Shown: positions 51,800 through 60,894 of the stretch, in pieces
Layout: each line of letters begins with the position of its first letter
How positions within the stretch are numbered: the stretch's first letter is position 1
From: Mycolicibacterium porcinum
Lineage (GTDB): Bacteria; Actinomycetota; Actinomycetes; Mycobacteriales; Mycobacteriaceae
Direction: 5' to 3'
DNA: 64,000 nucleotides
Assembly: GCA_002086835.1 (NCBI GenBank)
Contig: MVIG01000002.1
Location: 62,001-126,000, forward strand
The notes under the pieces: model-generated
What the model was told of the DNA's origin: nothing
The model's input: only the letters and a program-made list of their open reading frames with translations
Databases searched by the model: none
Program-made: the position numbers and the translations under genes

Positions 51800-53004
51800 T
51801 ATGCCTCCTGCGCAGCGCGTTTAGCCGCACCGATGACACGCTTGGCAAGGGCCCACCGGTGTACCTCGGAGGGGCCGTCGTAGATACGGAACGGCCGCAC
51901 CTCGCGGGCGAGTCGGGCCAGGGGCAGGTCATCGGAAACACCCAGGCCACCGCACATCTGGGCACTGCGGTCCACGATGCGGAAGATCGCCTCGGCGGCA
52001 TAGGTTTTGGCGATCGAGGTTGCATTGGAAGCGTGCCCACCTTGATCGAGTTCCCAGCACGCCCGGGTCAACAGCGCACGGGTCGAGGCGATGTCGATCT
52101 CGTTGTCGGCCACCATCTTCTGGATCATCCCGAGATCACCGAGCCGCGTACCGAAGCCTTCCCGGCGTGCCACGTGAGCGACCGCGACGTCGTGTCCGCG
52201 GCGCGCCGCACCGAGCCAGCGCATGACGTGCGTCATCCGGGCGGGCCCGAGCCGCACCTGCGCGTATTTGAACCCCTGGTCGACTTCGCCGAGCACCGCG
52301 GAGTCCGGGACGAACAGGTCCTCGAAGAACACCTCGCAGTGCCCGCCGATCATCGCCTTGTCCGAGGTGGCGATGTGGCGGCCGACCCGCAGGCCCGGAG
52401 CGTCGGCGGGGGACAGGAACATAGTGGCCCCGCCGCGCTGGCCCGGCTCACCGGAGGTGCGGGCGAAGATGATGAAGAACCCGGCGCCGTCGGCCCCGGT
52501 GATGAACCATTTGTGCCCGGAGATACGCCAGCCGCCGTCTGCCCGCACCGCGCGTGTGGTCAGCGCGGAAGGGTCAGATCCCGCGCCCGGGGACGGCTCG
52601 GTCATGGCGAAGGCGGACCGGACCTCGCCGCGCGCCAGGGGTTCGAGGTATTGCTGCTTTTGTTCCTGGCTCGCGATGTGGGCCAGCATGTGGACGTTGC
52701 CCTCATCTGGTGCGGCGATATTGAGTGCGGTCGGACCGAACAGGGAGTAGCCGGCCGCCTCGAAGACCGGCGCGCGGTCGGACATGTTCAGCCCGTGGCC
52801 GCCGTATTCGATCGGTGCGTGTGGCGCGAAGACCCCGGCGTCTTTGGCGGCCTTTTGCAGGACAACTCGGATGTCATCACCGCCGGCCGCGGCGATATCG
52901 CCGTTGTGCTCGTCCTCGATCGGGAGGACGACCTCGCGGGTGAACGTTTCGGTCTTCTCGACGAGTGCCAGCACCTCGGGCGAGTACGACAGATCGATTG
53001 GCAT
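51799..53004 (-). CDS. Acyl-CoA dehydrogenase, ACAD11/FadE36-like
   Basis: 401 aa ACAD with AFAMTEPSPGAGSDPSAL, GHKWFITGADGAGFFIIF, CGGLGVSDDLPLARLAREVRPFRIYDGPSEVH. The IYDGPSEVHR segment, with Asp at the catalytic-base position, is characteristic of the ACAD10/11 group. Probably functions with the APH-family kinase encoded next. Divergent from the XRE-TetR regulator. Confidence 0.9.
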   Translation of the reverse strand: MPIDLSYSPEVLALVEKTETFTREVVLPIEDEHNGDIAAAGGDDIRVVLQKAAKDAGVFAPHAPIEYGGHGLNMSDRAPVFEAAGYSLFGPTALNIAAPDEGNVHMLAHIASQEQKQQYLEPLARGEVRSAFAMTEPSPGAGSDPSALTTRAVRADGGWRISGHKWFITGADGAGFFIIFARTSGEPGQRGGATMFLSPADAPGLRVGRHIATSDKAMIGGHCEVFFEDLFVPDSAVLGEVDQGFKYAQVRLGPARMTHVMRWLGAARRGHDVAVAHVARREGFGTRLGDLGMIQKMVADNEIDIASTRALLTRACWELDQGGHASNATSIAKTYAAEAIFRIVDRSAQMCGGLGVSDDLPLARLAREVRPFRIYDGPSEVHRWALAKRVIGAAKRAAQEA

Positions 53005-53092
53005 CGGGCCTCCTTGCGATGTGACAGCCGGAACGAGCGTTCGCCAATGGTCCCTGAAACGCTGGCATATCCTCGGAAATGGATCAACCGAT

Positions 53093-53109
53093 GTTCAGAA
53101 ATACTGAAC
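53093..53109. promoter_or_regulatory. GTTCAG-N5-CTGAAC inverted repeat
   Basis: Six-base arms in the gap between the ACAD gene and the XRE-TetR gene, 23 bp before the regulator start. A shorter GAACG-AG-CGTTC repeat is at 53031. Likely operators for the regulator. Confidence 0.5.
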
Positions 53110-53131
53110 GCTGAGACCTGGGGGCGATGCG

Positions 53132-53974
53132 GTGGCGGTACACGAGGCGATCCGCGCAGCGCGCGTCGGCGCGCGACTGTCACTACGAACGCTGGCTCGC
53201 CGGATCGGCGTCAGTCCCGCCACGATGAGTGCGATCGAGACAGGTAAGACGCGGGTTTCGGTCGAGCGCGTGCAGGCGATCGCCGAGGCCCTCGACGTGG
53301 ACATCCGCACGCTGATCGGCGGTATGCGCCGACCGCCGTCGCTTCGCAACAACGCACACGGGGCGAGTTCCCCGATTGGCGGCCAGGTGTCGTGGCGTGA
53401 CTTTCCGCCACTGGCGCTCGACCCGGTACTGCGCGCCGCCATCGAGTCGTTCGTGGCGACCGGCTATCACGGTGCCACCATGCGCTCTCTGGCGCAGCGG
53501 GCCGGCGTCAGCGTTCCCTCGGTCTATCACCGCTACCGCGACAAGCAGGATCTGCTGGTGCGCATCTTGGACATCACCATGGGTGAACTGCACTGGCGGG
53601 TACGTGCCGCCCGCGCCGAGGGGGCGACGAGTGTGGACAGGGTGGCATTGATGGTCGAGGCGCTCGCGCTGTACCACACGCACCGGCGTGACCTGGCGTT
53701 CATCGGTGCGAGCGAGATGCGGAGTCTGGCCGGAGCTAACCGCTACCGAATTACCAAATCACGCAGTGATATCCAGTATCTACTGGACGAGCAGATCGCG
53801 GCCGCCGTCGCCGACGGATATCTCGCGACGCAGCACCCCCGCGACGCGGGGCGTGCGATCGCCACGATGTGCACATCGCTGGCCCAATGGTTCCGGTTTG
53901 ACGGTGCGTCCTCCCCGGAACAGATCGCCCGGGAGTACGCCGATTTCGCGCTTGACCTACTGCGCCGCGACTGA
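53132..53974 (+). CDS. XRE-TetR fusion regulator
   Basis: 280 aa with two different DNA-binding modules: an N-terminal XRE helix-turn-helix at about 5-62 (LARRIGVSPATMSAIETGKT) and, after a Pro/Ser-rich linker, a TetR helix-turn-helix at about 100-145 (LAQRAGVSVPSVYHRYRDK), then a TetR effector domain. Such fusions are uncommon. GTG 53132 start. It probably controls the divergent ACAD/kinase operon. Confidence 0.85.
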   Translation: MAVHEAIRAARVGARLSLRTLARRIGVSPATMSAIETGKTRVSVERVQAIAEALDVDIRTLIGGMRRPPSLRNNAHGASSPIGGQVSWRDFPPLALDPVLRAAIESFVATGYHGATMRSLAQRAGVSVPSVYHRYRDKQDLLVRILDITMGELHWRVRAARAEGATSVDRVALMVEALALYHTHRRDLAFIGASEMRSLAGANRYRITKSRSDIQYLLDEQIAAAVADGYLATQHPRDAGRAIATMCTSLAQWFRFDGASSPEQIAREYADFALDLLRRD

Positions 53975-53991
53975 TCGAGGGCCGCGGCTAA

Positions 53992-54777
53992 TCACAGAGC
54001 CGGCGGCTTGCTGTTGTAACGGGGTAAATGCTGGCCGCCGTCGACGTGGATGGTCTCGCCGGTAACGTAGCGGCTGTCGTCGCTGGCCAGGAACACCGCG
54101 ACCGGCGCGATATCGGTCTCCGGATCACCGACCCGGCCCAGCGGATTGGCCGCGGCTGACATCTCGGCGAAGCCCGGAATGGCTTGGGAAAGTTGGTCGA
54201 AGACCGTGCCCTTGGCCGCCGGGGCAATGGCATTGACCAACACGTTGTAGCGTCCCCACTCGGCGGCCGCGGACCGGGTCAGTCCACGGATGGCTTCTTT
54301 GGTCAGGTTGTAATCGGCGTGCAGCCAGGCTGCCGCCTCGGCGTCGATCGAGTAGAAGTTGATCACCCGGCCGCCGCCGTTGGCCTGAAAGTGGGGGAGC
54401 GCGGAGCGCATGGCCCACCACGTCGCCCACAGCCCGGTGCGCAGCAGGCCGTCCAGGTCTTCGTCGCTCTTGTCTTCCAGTGGGACATTGGGGGACAACG
54501 CAATTGCGTTGTTGACCAGTACGTCGAGGCGGCCGAAGACCTCGACTGCGGCGACGATCGCCGACTCGATCTGCGCTTTGTCGCCGACATCGGTCCGGAT
54601 GAAGACTGCCCGTCCACCCGCGCTGTCGATGTCCGCGGCGACCTGCTCACCCTCGGTGGGGTCGAGTTCGGCGACGACGACTGCCGCACCCTCGGCAGCG
54701 AAGCGGCGGGCGATACCCCGGCCGATGCCCTGCCCTGCCCCGGTGACTACCGCGACTTTGCCGTCGAGTCGGCCCAC
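53992..54777 (-). CDS. Short-chain dehydrogenase/reductase
   Basis: 261 aa SDR: VAVVTGAGQGIGRGIARRFA, NNAIALSPNVPLED, catalytic Ser in INFYSIDAEAA and Y-x3-K in ADYNLTKEAIR, VTGETIHVDGGQHLP. NNAIA replaces the usual NNAG. GTG 54777 starts inside the FAH gene, overlapping it by 31 bp on the same strand. Third gene of a P450-FAH-SDR operon. Confidence 0.88.
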   Translation of the reverse strand: MGRLDGKVAVVTGAGQGIGRGIARRFAAEGAAVVVAELDPTEGEQVAADIDSAGGRAVFIRTDVGDKAQIESAIVAAVEVFGRLDVLVNNAIALSPNVPLEDKSDEDLDGLLRTGLWATWWAMRSALPHFQANGGGRVINFYSIDAEAAAWLHADYNLTKEAIRGLTRSAAAEWGRYNVLVNAIAPAAKGTVFDQLSQAIPGFAEMSAAANPLGRVGDPETDIAPVAVFLASDDSRYVTGETIHVDGGQHLPRYNSKPPAL

Positions 54778-55784
54778 GACGCTTCCTCTCCGGCCGCTTC
54801 GGCGGCAACGAAACGGTTGCGCAGCACCCCGAGCCCCTCGATCTCGAGTTCCACCACCTGACCCATCTCGGGAAACCGGCCCAACTCCAGGCCGCAGCCG
54901 CCGCCGACTGTGCCCACGCCGATCACGTCGCCGGCCCGCAGCGTCTCATCACGACTGATGTGACTGATGATCTCGGCGACCGAATAATGCGACGTATCGG
55001 TGCTGCCGCGGCTCCACTCCACGCCGTCGACGCGCGCGACCATCGCGTTCGCCGCTGTCGGGTCGAAGTCTTCCGGCGTGACCAGATACGGACCCAGTAC
55101 GTTGCCGCCGTCGAAATCCTTGCCCTTCGCCGGACCGAGAAAGGCCTTCATCTCCGCCAATTGGATATCGCGACAGGACACGTCGTTGAACACCGTGTAC
55201 CCGGCGATGTGCCGGTCCGCGGTGGCGACCGGGATATCCCGACCAGGCGTGCCGATCACGACGGCGAACTCCAGCTCGTAGTCCATCCGGGTCTCGCCTG
55301 TCGGGCGCCGCACCGGCACACCGCTTCCGACCACGCTGAACGGGTTGCCCTTGTAGTAGGTCGGATGCCGGTACCACTGTTGGGGAACTCCGCGGGGGCC
55401 GGAGCAGTTGGCGACGTGCGTCTCGAAGGCGGAACAGTCCCGCAGTGACGACGGGCGTTCCACCGGCGAGAGTACGCGGACTTCATCGAGCCGATAGGTC
55501 AGCCGCTGATCCAGAACGTTTCGGTCCAGCTGCGCCAGATCGGCTTGCGCGTTGCCGATCTCGTCGAGCACGTGGGTGCGCACCGGGCCGTTGCCTAGGA
55601 ACGCCACCATGTCCGGCGGAACGACCACTTCCGCCATCGGACCGATTCGTTCGGGTGACATCCGGTCGGCGATGAGGTGGGAGTACGCGGCCTTGAGGTC
55701 AATCAACGTGTCGTCACCGGTTGCCAGACCGAGCCGGGTGATCGGTCCGGTCGGTCCGAGGACGCTGAAGGTCGCCAGCTTCAC
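54747..55784 (-). CDS. Fumarylacetoacetate hydrolase-family protein (long form)
   Basis: 345 aa, larger than the two other FAH proteins here. MDYELEFAVVIG and FNDVSCRDIQLAEMKAFLG supply the metal residues; the Cys in NDVSCRD replaces the usual Ala. GTG 55784 overlaps the P450 stop as GTGA. Linked to a P450, so it may act on a product formed after hydroxylation rather than on extradiol fission products. Confidence 0.87.
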   Translation of the reverse strand: MKLATFSVLGPTGPITRLGLATGDDTLIDLKAAYSHLIADRMSPERIGPMAEVVVPPDMVAFLGNGPVRTHVLDEIGNAQADLAQLDRNVLDQRLTYRLDEVRVLSPVERPSSLRDCSAFETHVANCSGPRGVPQQWYRHPTYYKGNPFSVVGSGVPVRRPTGETRMDYELEFAVVIGTPGRDIPVATADRHIAGYTVFNDVSCRDIQLAEMKAFLGPAKGKDFDGGNVLGPYLVTPEDFDPTAANAMVARVDGVEWSRGSTDTSHYSVAEIISHISRDETLRAGDVIGVGTVGGGCGLELGRFPEMGQVVELEIEGLGVLRNRFVAAEAAGEEASWADSTAKSR

Positions 55785-57046
55785 GGGCGGTCCCAGACCA
55801 ACGGCAAAGTCGATATGCCCGCAACCGAACTGGCGTGCCGTGTGACAGTGACGCCATCCTTGATCCGGTACTCCGGGATACGCCGGTGCCAGTGCTCGTA
55901 GGCGATCGCGAGTTCGATACGGGCCAGATGCGATCCGGCGCACCGGTGGGGTCCGACGCCGAACGCGACATGCCTACTGCGGCCGCGGTCGAAGCGGATT
56001 TCATCGGGATTGTCGAACACATCCGGATCACGCCCTGCCGCAACCGTATTGATCAGCACCCGATCGCCCTTGCGGATCAGCTGGCCACCGATCTCGACAT
56101 CCTGGGTGGCGGTGCGCCCGGCCAGGATGAGCGATTCGACGCGCAGCATCTCTTCCACGGCCAGCGGGATGGTTTCCGGGTCGGTCAGTTGACGCCGAAG
56201 GTCAACACGCTGTGCGAAATGCAGGAAGTGCAGGCCGAGCGAGCTGGCGACGGTGTCCAGACCTGCGAGGAACAGCAGGTAGGTCATATCGAGGATTTCC
56301 TCGTCGGTGAGCTTGTCACCGTCGACCTCCGCGCCGTGCAGGGTGCTGATGATGTCCTCGCCCGGTTGCTGCTTGCGTGCCGCGAGCAACTCGGTCAGGT
56401 ACTCGTTGAGTTCCTGTCCGGCGCGGGCGCGAATCTGTCCGTCGGGGTCGTCGTGGTGGCCGTGCAGCAGGATGTTCTTCCAATTATGGAAGCGGGGCGC
56501 CTGGTCCAACGGCAATCCCATCATCTCGGTGAAGATGACGGTTGGCAGTTGCTCGGCGAAATCGGTGACGAAGTCGCACTCGCCATCCTCGATGAACCCG
56601 TCGATCAACGAGTCGGCGACATCTCGGATGCGTCCCTCGATGGCCTTCATCCGTCGCGGGGAGAACACCGGCATCAGCAGCGTCCGATACCGCGACTGGA
56701 CCGGCGGATCGACCTCCATGGGCAGCAGGGGACGCTTCTGACCGAGGCCCGCCGGTATGTTGACCGACGGGGCGGTGGTGAACAGCTCGTAGTGCTGCAT
56801 CGCGTAATGCACTGTCTCGTAACTCGACAACGTCCAGAAGCCACCGTGCTGATCGCTGTGCGCCACGGGGCACTGGGTGCGCATCTGTGCGTACACGGCG
56901 TCGAAGCATTCGCCCAGTCGGGGGTCGTGATGATCGAATTGGTGGACCAGTCGCTCGATGAGTGCGTTGTCGTGGACGCTCAACTCAGAAGGGGTGATTG
57001 CCCCGTCGCTTCGCTCGCCCTGAACATCGTCGACGTGCTGGGTCAT
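55781..57046 (-). CDS. Cytochrome P450
   Basis: 421 aa soluble bacterial P450: I-helix LFLAGLDTVASSL with the acid-alcohol pair DT, E-x2-R in AVEEMLR, and the heme-binding FGVGPHRCAGSHLAR with the axial Cys at 369. It needs ferredoxin electrons; candidates are the small ferredoxins at 20956 and 47696 and the FprB-like reductase at 17844. Leads the P450-FAH-SDR operon and is divergent from the OB-fold/lipid-transfer pair across a TGAGACA-N14-TGTTTA box. Confidence 0.93.
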   Translation of the reverse strand: MTQHVDDVQGERSDGAITPSELSVHDNALIERLVHQFDHHDPRLGECFDAVYAQMRTQCPVAHSDQHGGFWTLSSYETVHYAMQHYELFTTAPSVNIPAGLGQKRPLLPMEVDPPVQSRYRTLLMPVFSPRRMKAIEGRIRDVADSLIDGFIEDGECDFVTDFAEQLPTVIFTEMMGLPLDQAPRFHNWKNILLHGHHDDPDGQIRARAGQELNEYLTELLAARKQQPGEDIISTLHGAEVDGDKLTDEEILDMTYLLFLAGLDTVASSLGLHFLHFAQRVDLRRQLTDPETIPLAVEEMLRVESLILAGRTATQDVEIGGQLIRKGDRVLINTVAAGRDPDVFDNPDEIRFDRGRSRHVAFGVGPHRCAGSHLARIELAIAYEHWHRRIPEYRIKDGVTVTRHASSVAGISTLPLVWDRP

Positions 57047-57076
57047 GCTCTCCCTCTCGGACCGGACGCTTGGTAA

Positions 57077-57103
57077 TGAGACACTTTAGACATAGTTTGT
57101 TTA
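57077..57103. promoter_or_regulatory. TGAGACA-N14-TGTTTA operator
   Basis: In the 107-bp divergent gap between the P450 and the OB-fold gene. Left arm TGAGACACT is shared with the sites at 47950 and 34245. It likely controls both operons. Confidence 0.65.
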
Positions 57104-57153
57104 TAGTGAAGCGGATTGCATCGCCAGTCAACCGTCCGGAGGTAAGACGTATC

Positions 57154-57567
57154 GTGACTCAACCCGCAGGCCCCTTGCCGCGGCTCACCCCGGAATCGCA
57201 GTTCTTCTGGACCGCGCACGATGATGGCGCGCTGTGGATGCTGAGGAACCCTCGCACCGGCGAGTGGATGCATCCCCCGCCGCCTGATGACCCGGCCACC
57301 GGCGAAGAGTTGACGCCGGCTCCCTTGAGTGGCAAGGGCACCGTCTTCACGTTCACGATCAACCATCAGGCATTCCTGCCGGCAGTGCCGGTTCCCTACG
57401 TGGTGGCCATCGTTGAACTCGCTGAACAGCAGGGATTGCAGCTGACCACCCGGATCGTGAACTGCGATCCGGTCGACGTGCGGATCGGTATGCCCGTCTC
57501 GGTGGTCTTCGAGGACCACGACGGGGTACGCCTGCCGTTCTTCGAACCCGATGAAAGCGGTGAATAG
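57154..57567 (+). CDS. DUF35-type OB-fold protein without zinc-ribbon cysteines
   Basis: 137 aa. The OB-fold part is clear (GKGTVFTFTINHQAFLP, VPYVVAIVELAEQQGLQLTT). In place of the CxxC...CxxC zinc ribbon it has LRNPRTGEWMHPPPPDDP, with no Cys. GTG 57154 has CCGGAGG about ten bases upstream. Followed after two bases by a lipid-transfer-type thiolase gene, the same pairing in which DUF35 proteins activate Ltp2 aldolases. Second such cysteine-free OB-fold protein in the window (see 8990). Confidence 0.78.
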   Translation: MTQPAGPLPRLTPESQFFWTAHDDGALWMLRNPRTGEWMHPPPPDDPATGEELTPAPLSGKGTVFTFTINHQAFLPAVPVPYVVAIVELAEQQGLQLTTRIVNCDPVDVRIGMPVSVVFEDHDGVRLPFFEPDESGE

Positions 57568-57569
57568 CG

Positions 57570-58754
57570 TTGCCGATCACCAAGTTCGAACACTCGGCCA
57601 TCATCTCGGGAATTGGCCGCTCGGATATCGGCCGACGACTCGGCCGCTCGGAGTTGTCGCTGACGGTGCAGGCTGCGCGGTCGGCGATCGCTGACGCCGG
57701 GCTGGAGCCGTCCGATATCGACGGCCTGATCGCCTGGCCGGGGGAGTACCCGGCGCCGGCCGGTTTCACCGGCCCGAGCCCTTGGCGGCTCAAGGATGCG
57801 CTCCGGCTGAACCTGAACTGGCATATGGCCGCCCAAGAAGGCCCCGGTCAGTTGGCCGCGGTCATGTCGGCCATCATGGCGGTGCACTCCGGCGTGTGTC
57901 GCCACGTGCTTGTCTACCGAGCCTGCGCCGAATCGACGGGCCAGAGTGGCGGCGGTCGCACCTCGGTCAACCCCATCGACGACGGCGGAATCACCGGCTA
58001 TCTGCAATGGCTACGGCCTTTCGGCGCGGTGTCGGCGGCCAACTGGGTGGCCCTGAACTATCAGCGCTATCTGCAGACAACCGGTACTTCGCGTGCACAA
58101 GTCGCGTGGCTGCCGATCAATCAGCGGCGCAACGCCGCGCTCAATCCTGCCGCGATCTACACCGATCCGCTGACGGTCGAGGAGTACCTGTCGGCCCGAA
58201 TGATCAGCGACCCCGTGTGCCTGTATGACTGCGACGTCCCAGCCGACGGCGCCGTGGCGCTGGTGGTGTCCGCTGTCGAGGTCGCTGGTGATACACCGCG
58301 CCCGGTTCGCATCGAGGCGATCGGCTCGGCGGTCGGACGGCCGTCGGGGTGGGATCAGTGGCGCTCACCGACCGACATGGCCGCCACCGATGCCGCCGCG
58401 CACCTGTGGACCCGCACCGATCTCACCCCCGCCGACGTGGACGTCGCCGCACTCTACGACGGGTTCAGCTTCCTGACCATAGTCTGGCTCGAAGTGCTGG
58501 GTTTCTGTAAGCCCGGAGAGGCCGCTGATTTCGTGGACGGTGGCAAGCGCATCGCATTGGACGGCGAGCTGCCGCTGAACACCGGCGGCGGCCAGTTGTC
58601 GTCGGGCCGTCTGCATGGCTACGGGCATCTGTTCGAGGCCTGCACCCAGCTGCGCGGGGATGCCGAGGAGGCCCGGCAGGTGAGTGCCGCCGAGGTGGCC
58701 GTGGTCGCCGCGGGCGGTGGTCCGCACGGGGGTTGTCTGCTGCTGACCCGCTGA
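57570..58754 (+). CDS. Thiolase-like lipid-transfer protein (Ltp2/SCPx-type)
   Basis: 394 aa. Shares with the protein at 11241 the start GIGRSDIGRRLGRSEL, VCLYDCDVPADG (from 216), ALYDGFSFLTIVWLEVLGF and NTGGGQLSSGRLHGYGHLFEA. Probably a retro-aldolase or thiolase-like cleavage enzyme that works with the OB-fold protein just upstream. The TTG start is close to the previous stop, and the ribosome site is weak (GAAAGCGG), suggesting translational coupling. Confidence 0.86.
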   Translation: MPITKFEHSAIISGIGRSDIGRRLGRSELSLTVQAARSAIADAGLEPSDIDGLIAWPGEYPAPAGFTGPSPWRLKDALRLNLNWHMAAQEGPGQLAAVMSAIMAVHSGVCRHVLVYRACAESTGQSGGGRTSVNPIDDGGITGYLQWLRPFGAVSAANWVALNYQRYLQTTGTSRAQVAWLPINQRRNAALNPAAIYTDPLTVEEYLSARMISDPVCLYDCDVPADGAVALVVSAVEVAGDTPRPVRIEAIGSAVGRPSGWDQWRSPTDMAATDAAAHLWTRTDLTPADVDVAALYDGFSFLTIVWLEVLGFCKPGEAADFVDGGKRIALDGELPLNTGGGQLSSGRLHGYGHLFEACTQLRGDAEEARQVSAAEVAVVAAGGGPHGGCLLLTR

Positions 58755-58779
58755 ATCATCTCGTCCGTTTCTAGGCCAA

Positions 58780-58805
58780 TGAGACAAATGGGCATATATT
58801 GTTCA
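58780..58805. promoter_or_regulatory. TGAGACA-N13-TGTTCA operator-like box
   Basis: Same arms as the 14-spacer sites but the spacer is 13. It stands 26 bp before the TetR gene at 58831, suggesting autoregulation by the protein that binds the other sites. Confidence 0.6.
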
Positions 58806-58830
58806 AATTGACCGATGATTGGGGACTTGA

Positions 58831-59400
58831 ATGGCAGCCAAGGACGACACCCTGTCGCGCATCCTGGACGGCACGCTGCTGGCACTGGCACGCCGCGGGG
58901 TGCGCAAGCTGTCCATGAGTGATGTCGGAATCCAGGCGGGCATCTCCCGGGGAACGTTGTACCGGTACTTCAAGAGCAAAGAAGAACTGCTGGACGCGAT
59001 CGCCCAGCATGTGGAAAAAGGTCTGCTCGACGAGTTGGTGCAGGCCGTTGGCCGTCGCCCGGATCTTCGCGTTCGCGTGCAGGTCGTCGTGGAGGCGATG
59101 GTGTACTTCAGTAAGACCCATCCCGAAGCGATTCAGGTTATCGCCGTTGAGCCGGGGTTCGGGATCGACTTCATCCGGCAGGTGTTCCCCGAATTCGTTT
59201 CGGTGTCAGAGCAATTGCTCAGCCCGGCACTGGAGCTCACCTCGACGGTGCGGTCCGGCGCGATGAGCAGTGCCGAGCTGTCCGAGCTGATTCTGCGGGT
59301 TGCGGCGTCGACGTTCTTCATTCCGGCCGACGATCTCGACGAGATTCCCCGTGCGATCGCCGCGTTGCCGTGTCTGCAGCAGGCGCGGCTCGCAGGCTAG
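58831..59400 (+). CDS. TetR-family regulator, candidate regulator of the ACA-N14-TGT set
   Basis: 189 aa: SMSDVGIQAGISRGTLYRYFKSKEELL helix-turn-helix region, with recognition residues like those of the TetR at 37478 (SISxARGTFYRYFNSKEE pattern). Effector domain from about 60 onward. The TetR gene is preceded by a TGAGACA box and convergently overlaps the aldehyde dehydrogenase gene by 4 bp. Confidence 0.9.
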   Translation: MAAKDDTLSRILDGTLLALARRGVRKLSMSDVGIQAGISRGTLYRYFKSKEELLDAIAQHVEKGLLDELVQAVGRRPDLRVRVQVVVEAMVYFSKTHPEAIQVIAVEPGFGIDFIRQVFPEFVSVSEQLLSPALELTSTVRSGAMSSAELSELILRVAASTFFIPADDLDEIPRAIAALPCLQQARLAG

Positions 59401-60863
59401 GGCTTGGCGGCTCCGGCCGGCCAGTTCACGCTCTTGGTCTCGAAGTACTCGGCGTAGCCGGCCTCGCCCCACTCGCGACCGATGCCGCTGTGCTTGTAGC
59501 CGCCGAACGGGCTGTGCGGATTGGGGCCCCCGCCGCCACCGTTGATGTGCACCATGCCGGTGCGCAACCGGGACGCGATCGAGTAGCCGTGCGCCGGATC
59601 GGCCGCCCATACCGAGCCCGACAAACCGTACGGTGAGTCGTTGGCAATGGTGACCGCCTCATCGTCGGTCCGATAGCCGATCACCACGCCGACCGGACCA
59701 AAAATCTCTTCGCGTGCCACCCGCATCGCGTTATCCGCCTTCACGAAAAGCGCGGGATCGACGTAGTAGCCGCGTGGCTGCCCCTTGGTGCGCCCGCCCC
59801 CGAATGCCAGCTTGGCGCCCTCGGTTTGGCCGAGTTCGACGTACGACAACACCCGGTCCCGTTGACGCGCGCTGATCAGCGGTCCCATCTCGGTGCCCTC
59901 GTCGGACGGATCGCCGACCGAAATCGATTCCAATCGCGCCAGCATCCGCTCGACCAGTTCGTCGTGAATATCGTTGTGCGCCAATATCCGGGTGAATGCA
60001 GCGCAGCCTTGGCCGGAGTGCCGGGTGAAGTTCAGCACCGCATGCGCTGCGGCCGCATCCAGATCTGCATCCGGCGTCACGATGTTCACCGATTTGCCAC
60101 CGAGTTCGAGCACCACCTTCTTCACCGTCGAAGCCGCTTGCGCCAGAATCTGTTTACCCACCATGTCCGATCCCGTGAAGGACACCATGTCCACCCGGGG
60201 ATCGGTGGTCAGCAGATTGGACACGTCGATGTCACCGCTGACGACGTTCAATACGCCGGGTGGCAAGCCGGCTTCCAACGCAGCCTCGCCGAGCACCAGC
60301 GCGGACAGCGGTGTCAGCGGCGAAGGCCGCAGCACCACGGTGCACCCAGCGGCCAGTGCCGGACCGACCTTGAACAGGTTGAGCAGCGTGGGGTAGTTGA
60401 AGGCGGTGATCGCCGAGACCACGCCAACCGGTTCGCGCAGCACCACACCTTGGCCGATACCGAGCCCGAAGGTTGGGGACTGCGGGACTGCGGTGGCAAA
60501 GGTCGGCATCACGCGGTCGACCAGGTCGCGCAGATGAACCAGCGGCACTCCGACTTGGCCGGTGCGGGCGAGCTGCACCGTGGCACCGGCCTCGGCCACC
60601 GCAAGTTCGACAAGGCGATCGGATCTGGCTGTCACCGCGTCGGCGAACGTGGCCATCAATGCCCGTCGTTCGCCCTCCGGTAGCCGTGGCCACGGACCCT
60701 CGTCGAATGCCCGGCGTGCCACCGAAATTGCTTGGTGTGCATCGGCTATCGACGCCTGCTCGGCGTGCGCGAAAATTTCTTCGGTCGCCGGATTCTCGAC
60801 GGCCAACACTGTGCCGTGGCCGCCACTGCGCCACTGGCCGTCGATGAACAGTTCGGTGCGCAT
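59397..60863 (-). CDS. NAD-dependent aldehyde dehydrogenase
   Basis: 488 aa ALDH with the nucleophile C287 in HSGQGCAAF, the general base E253 in VLELGGKS and the nucleotide fold FTGSDMVGKQI. The conserved lysine of the usual KPSP loop is Arg here (LRPSPLTPL, R179), which might alter cofactor binding. ATG 60863 was chosen over an in-frame start ten codons upstream. It oxidises an aldehyde to an acid, perhaps after the P450 or SDR steps. Confidence 0.92.
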   Translation of the reverse strand: MRTELFIDGQWRSGGHGTVLAVENPATEEIFAHAEQASIADAHQAISVARRAFDEGPWPRLPEGERRALMATFADAVTARSDRLVELAVAEAGATVQLARTGQVGVPLVHLRDLVDRVMPTFATAVPQSPTFGLGIGQGVVLREPVGVVSAITAFNYPTLLNLFKVGPALAAGCTVVLRPSPLTPLSALVLGEAALEAGLPPGVLNVVSGDIDVSNLLTTDPRVDMVSFTGSDMVGKQILAQAASTVKKVVLELGGKSVNIVTPDADLDAAAAHAVLNFTRHSGQGCAAFTRILAHNDIHDELVERMLARLESISVGDPSDEGTEMGPLISARQRDRVLSYVELGQTEGAKLAFGGGRTKGQPRGYYVDPALFVKADNAMRVAREEIFGPVGVVIGYRTDDEAVTIANDSPYGLSGSVWAADPAHGYSIASRLRTGMVHINGGGGGPNPHSPFGGYKHSGIGREWGEAGYAEYFETKSVNWPAGAAKP

Positions 60864-60894
60864 GCCGACTCCTCCGCCTACCCGATAGTGCAAT

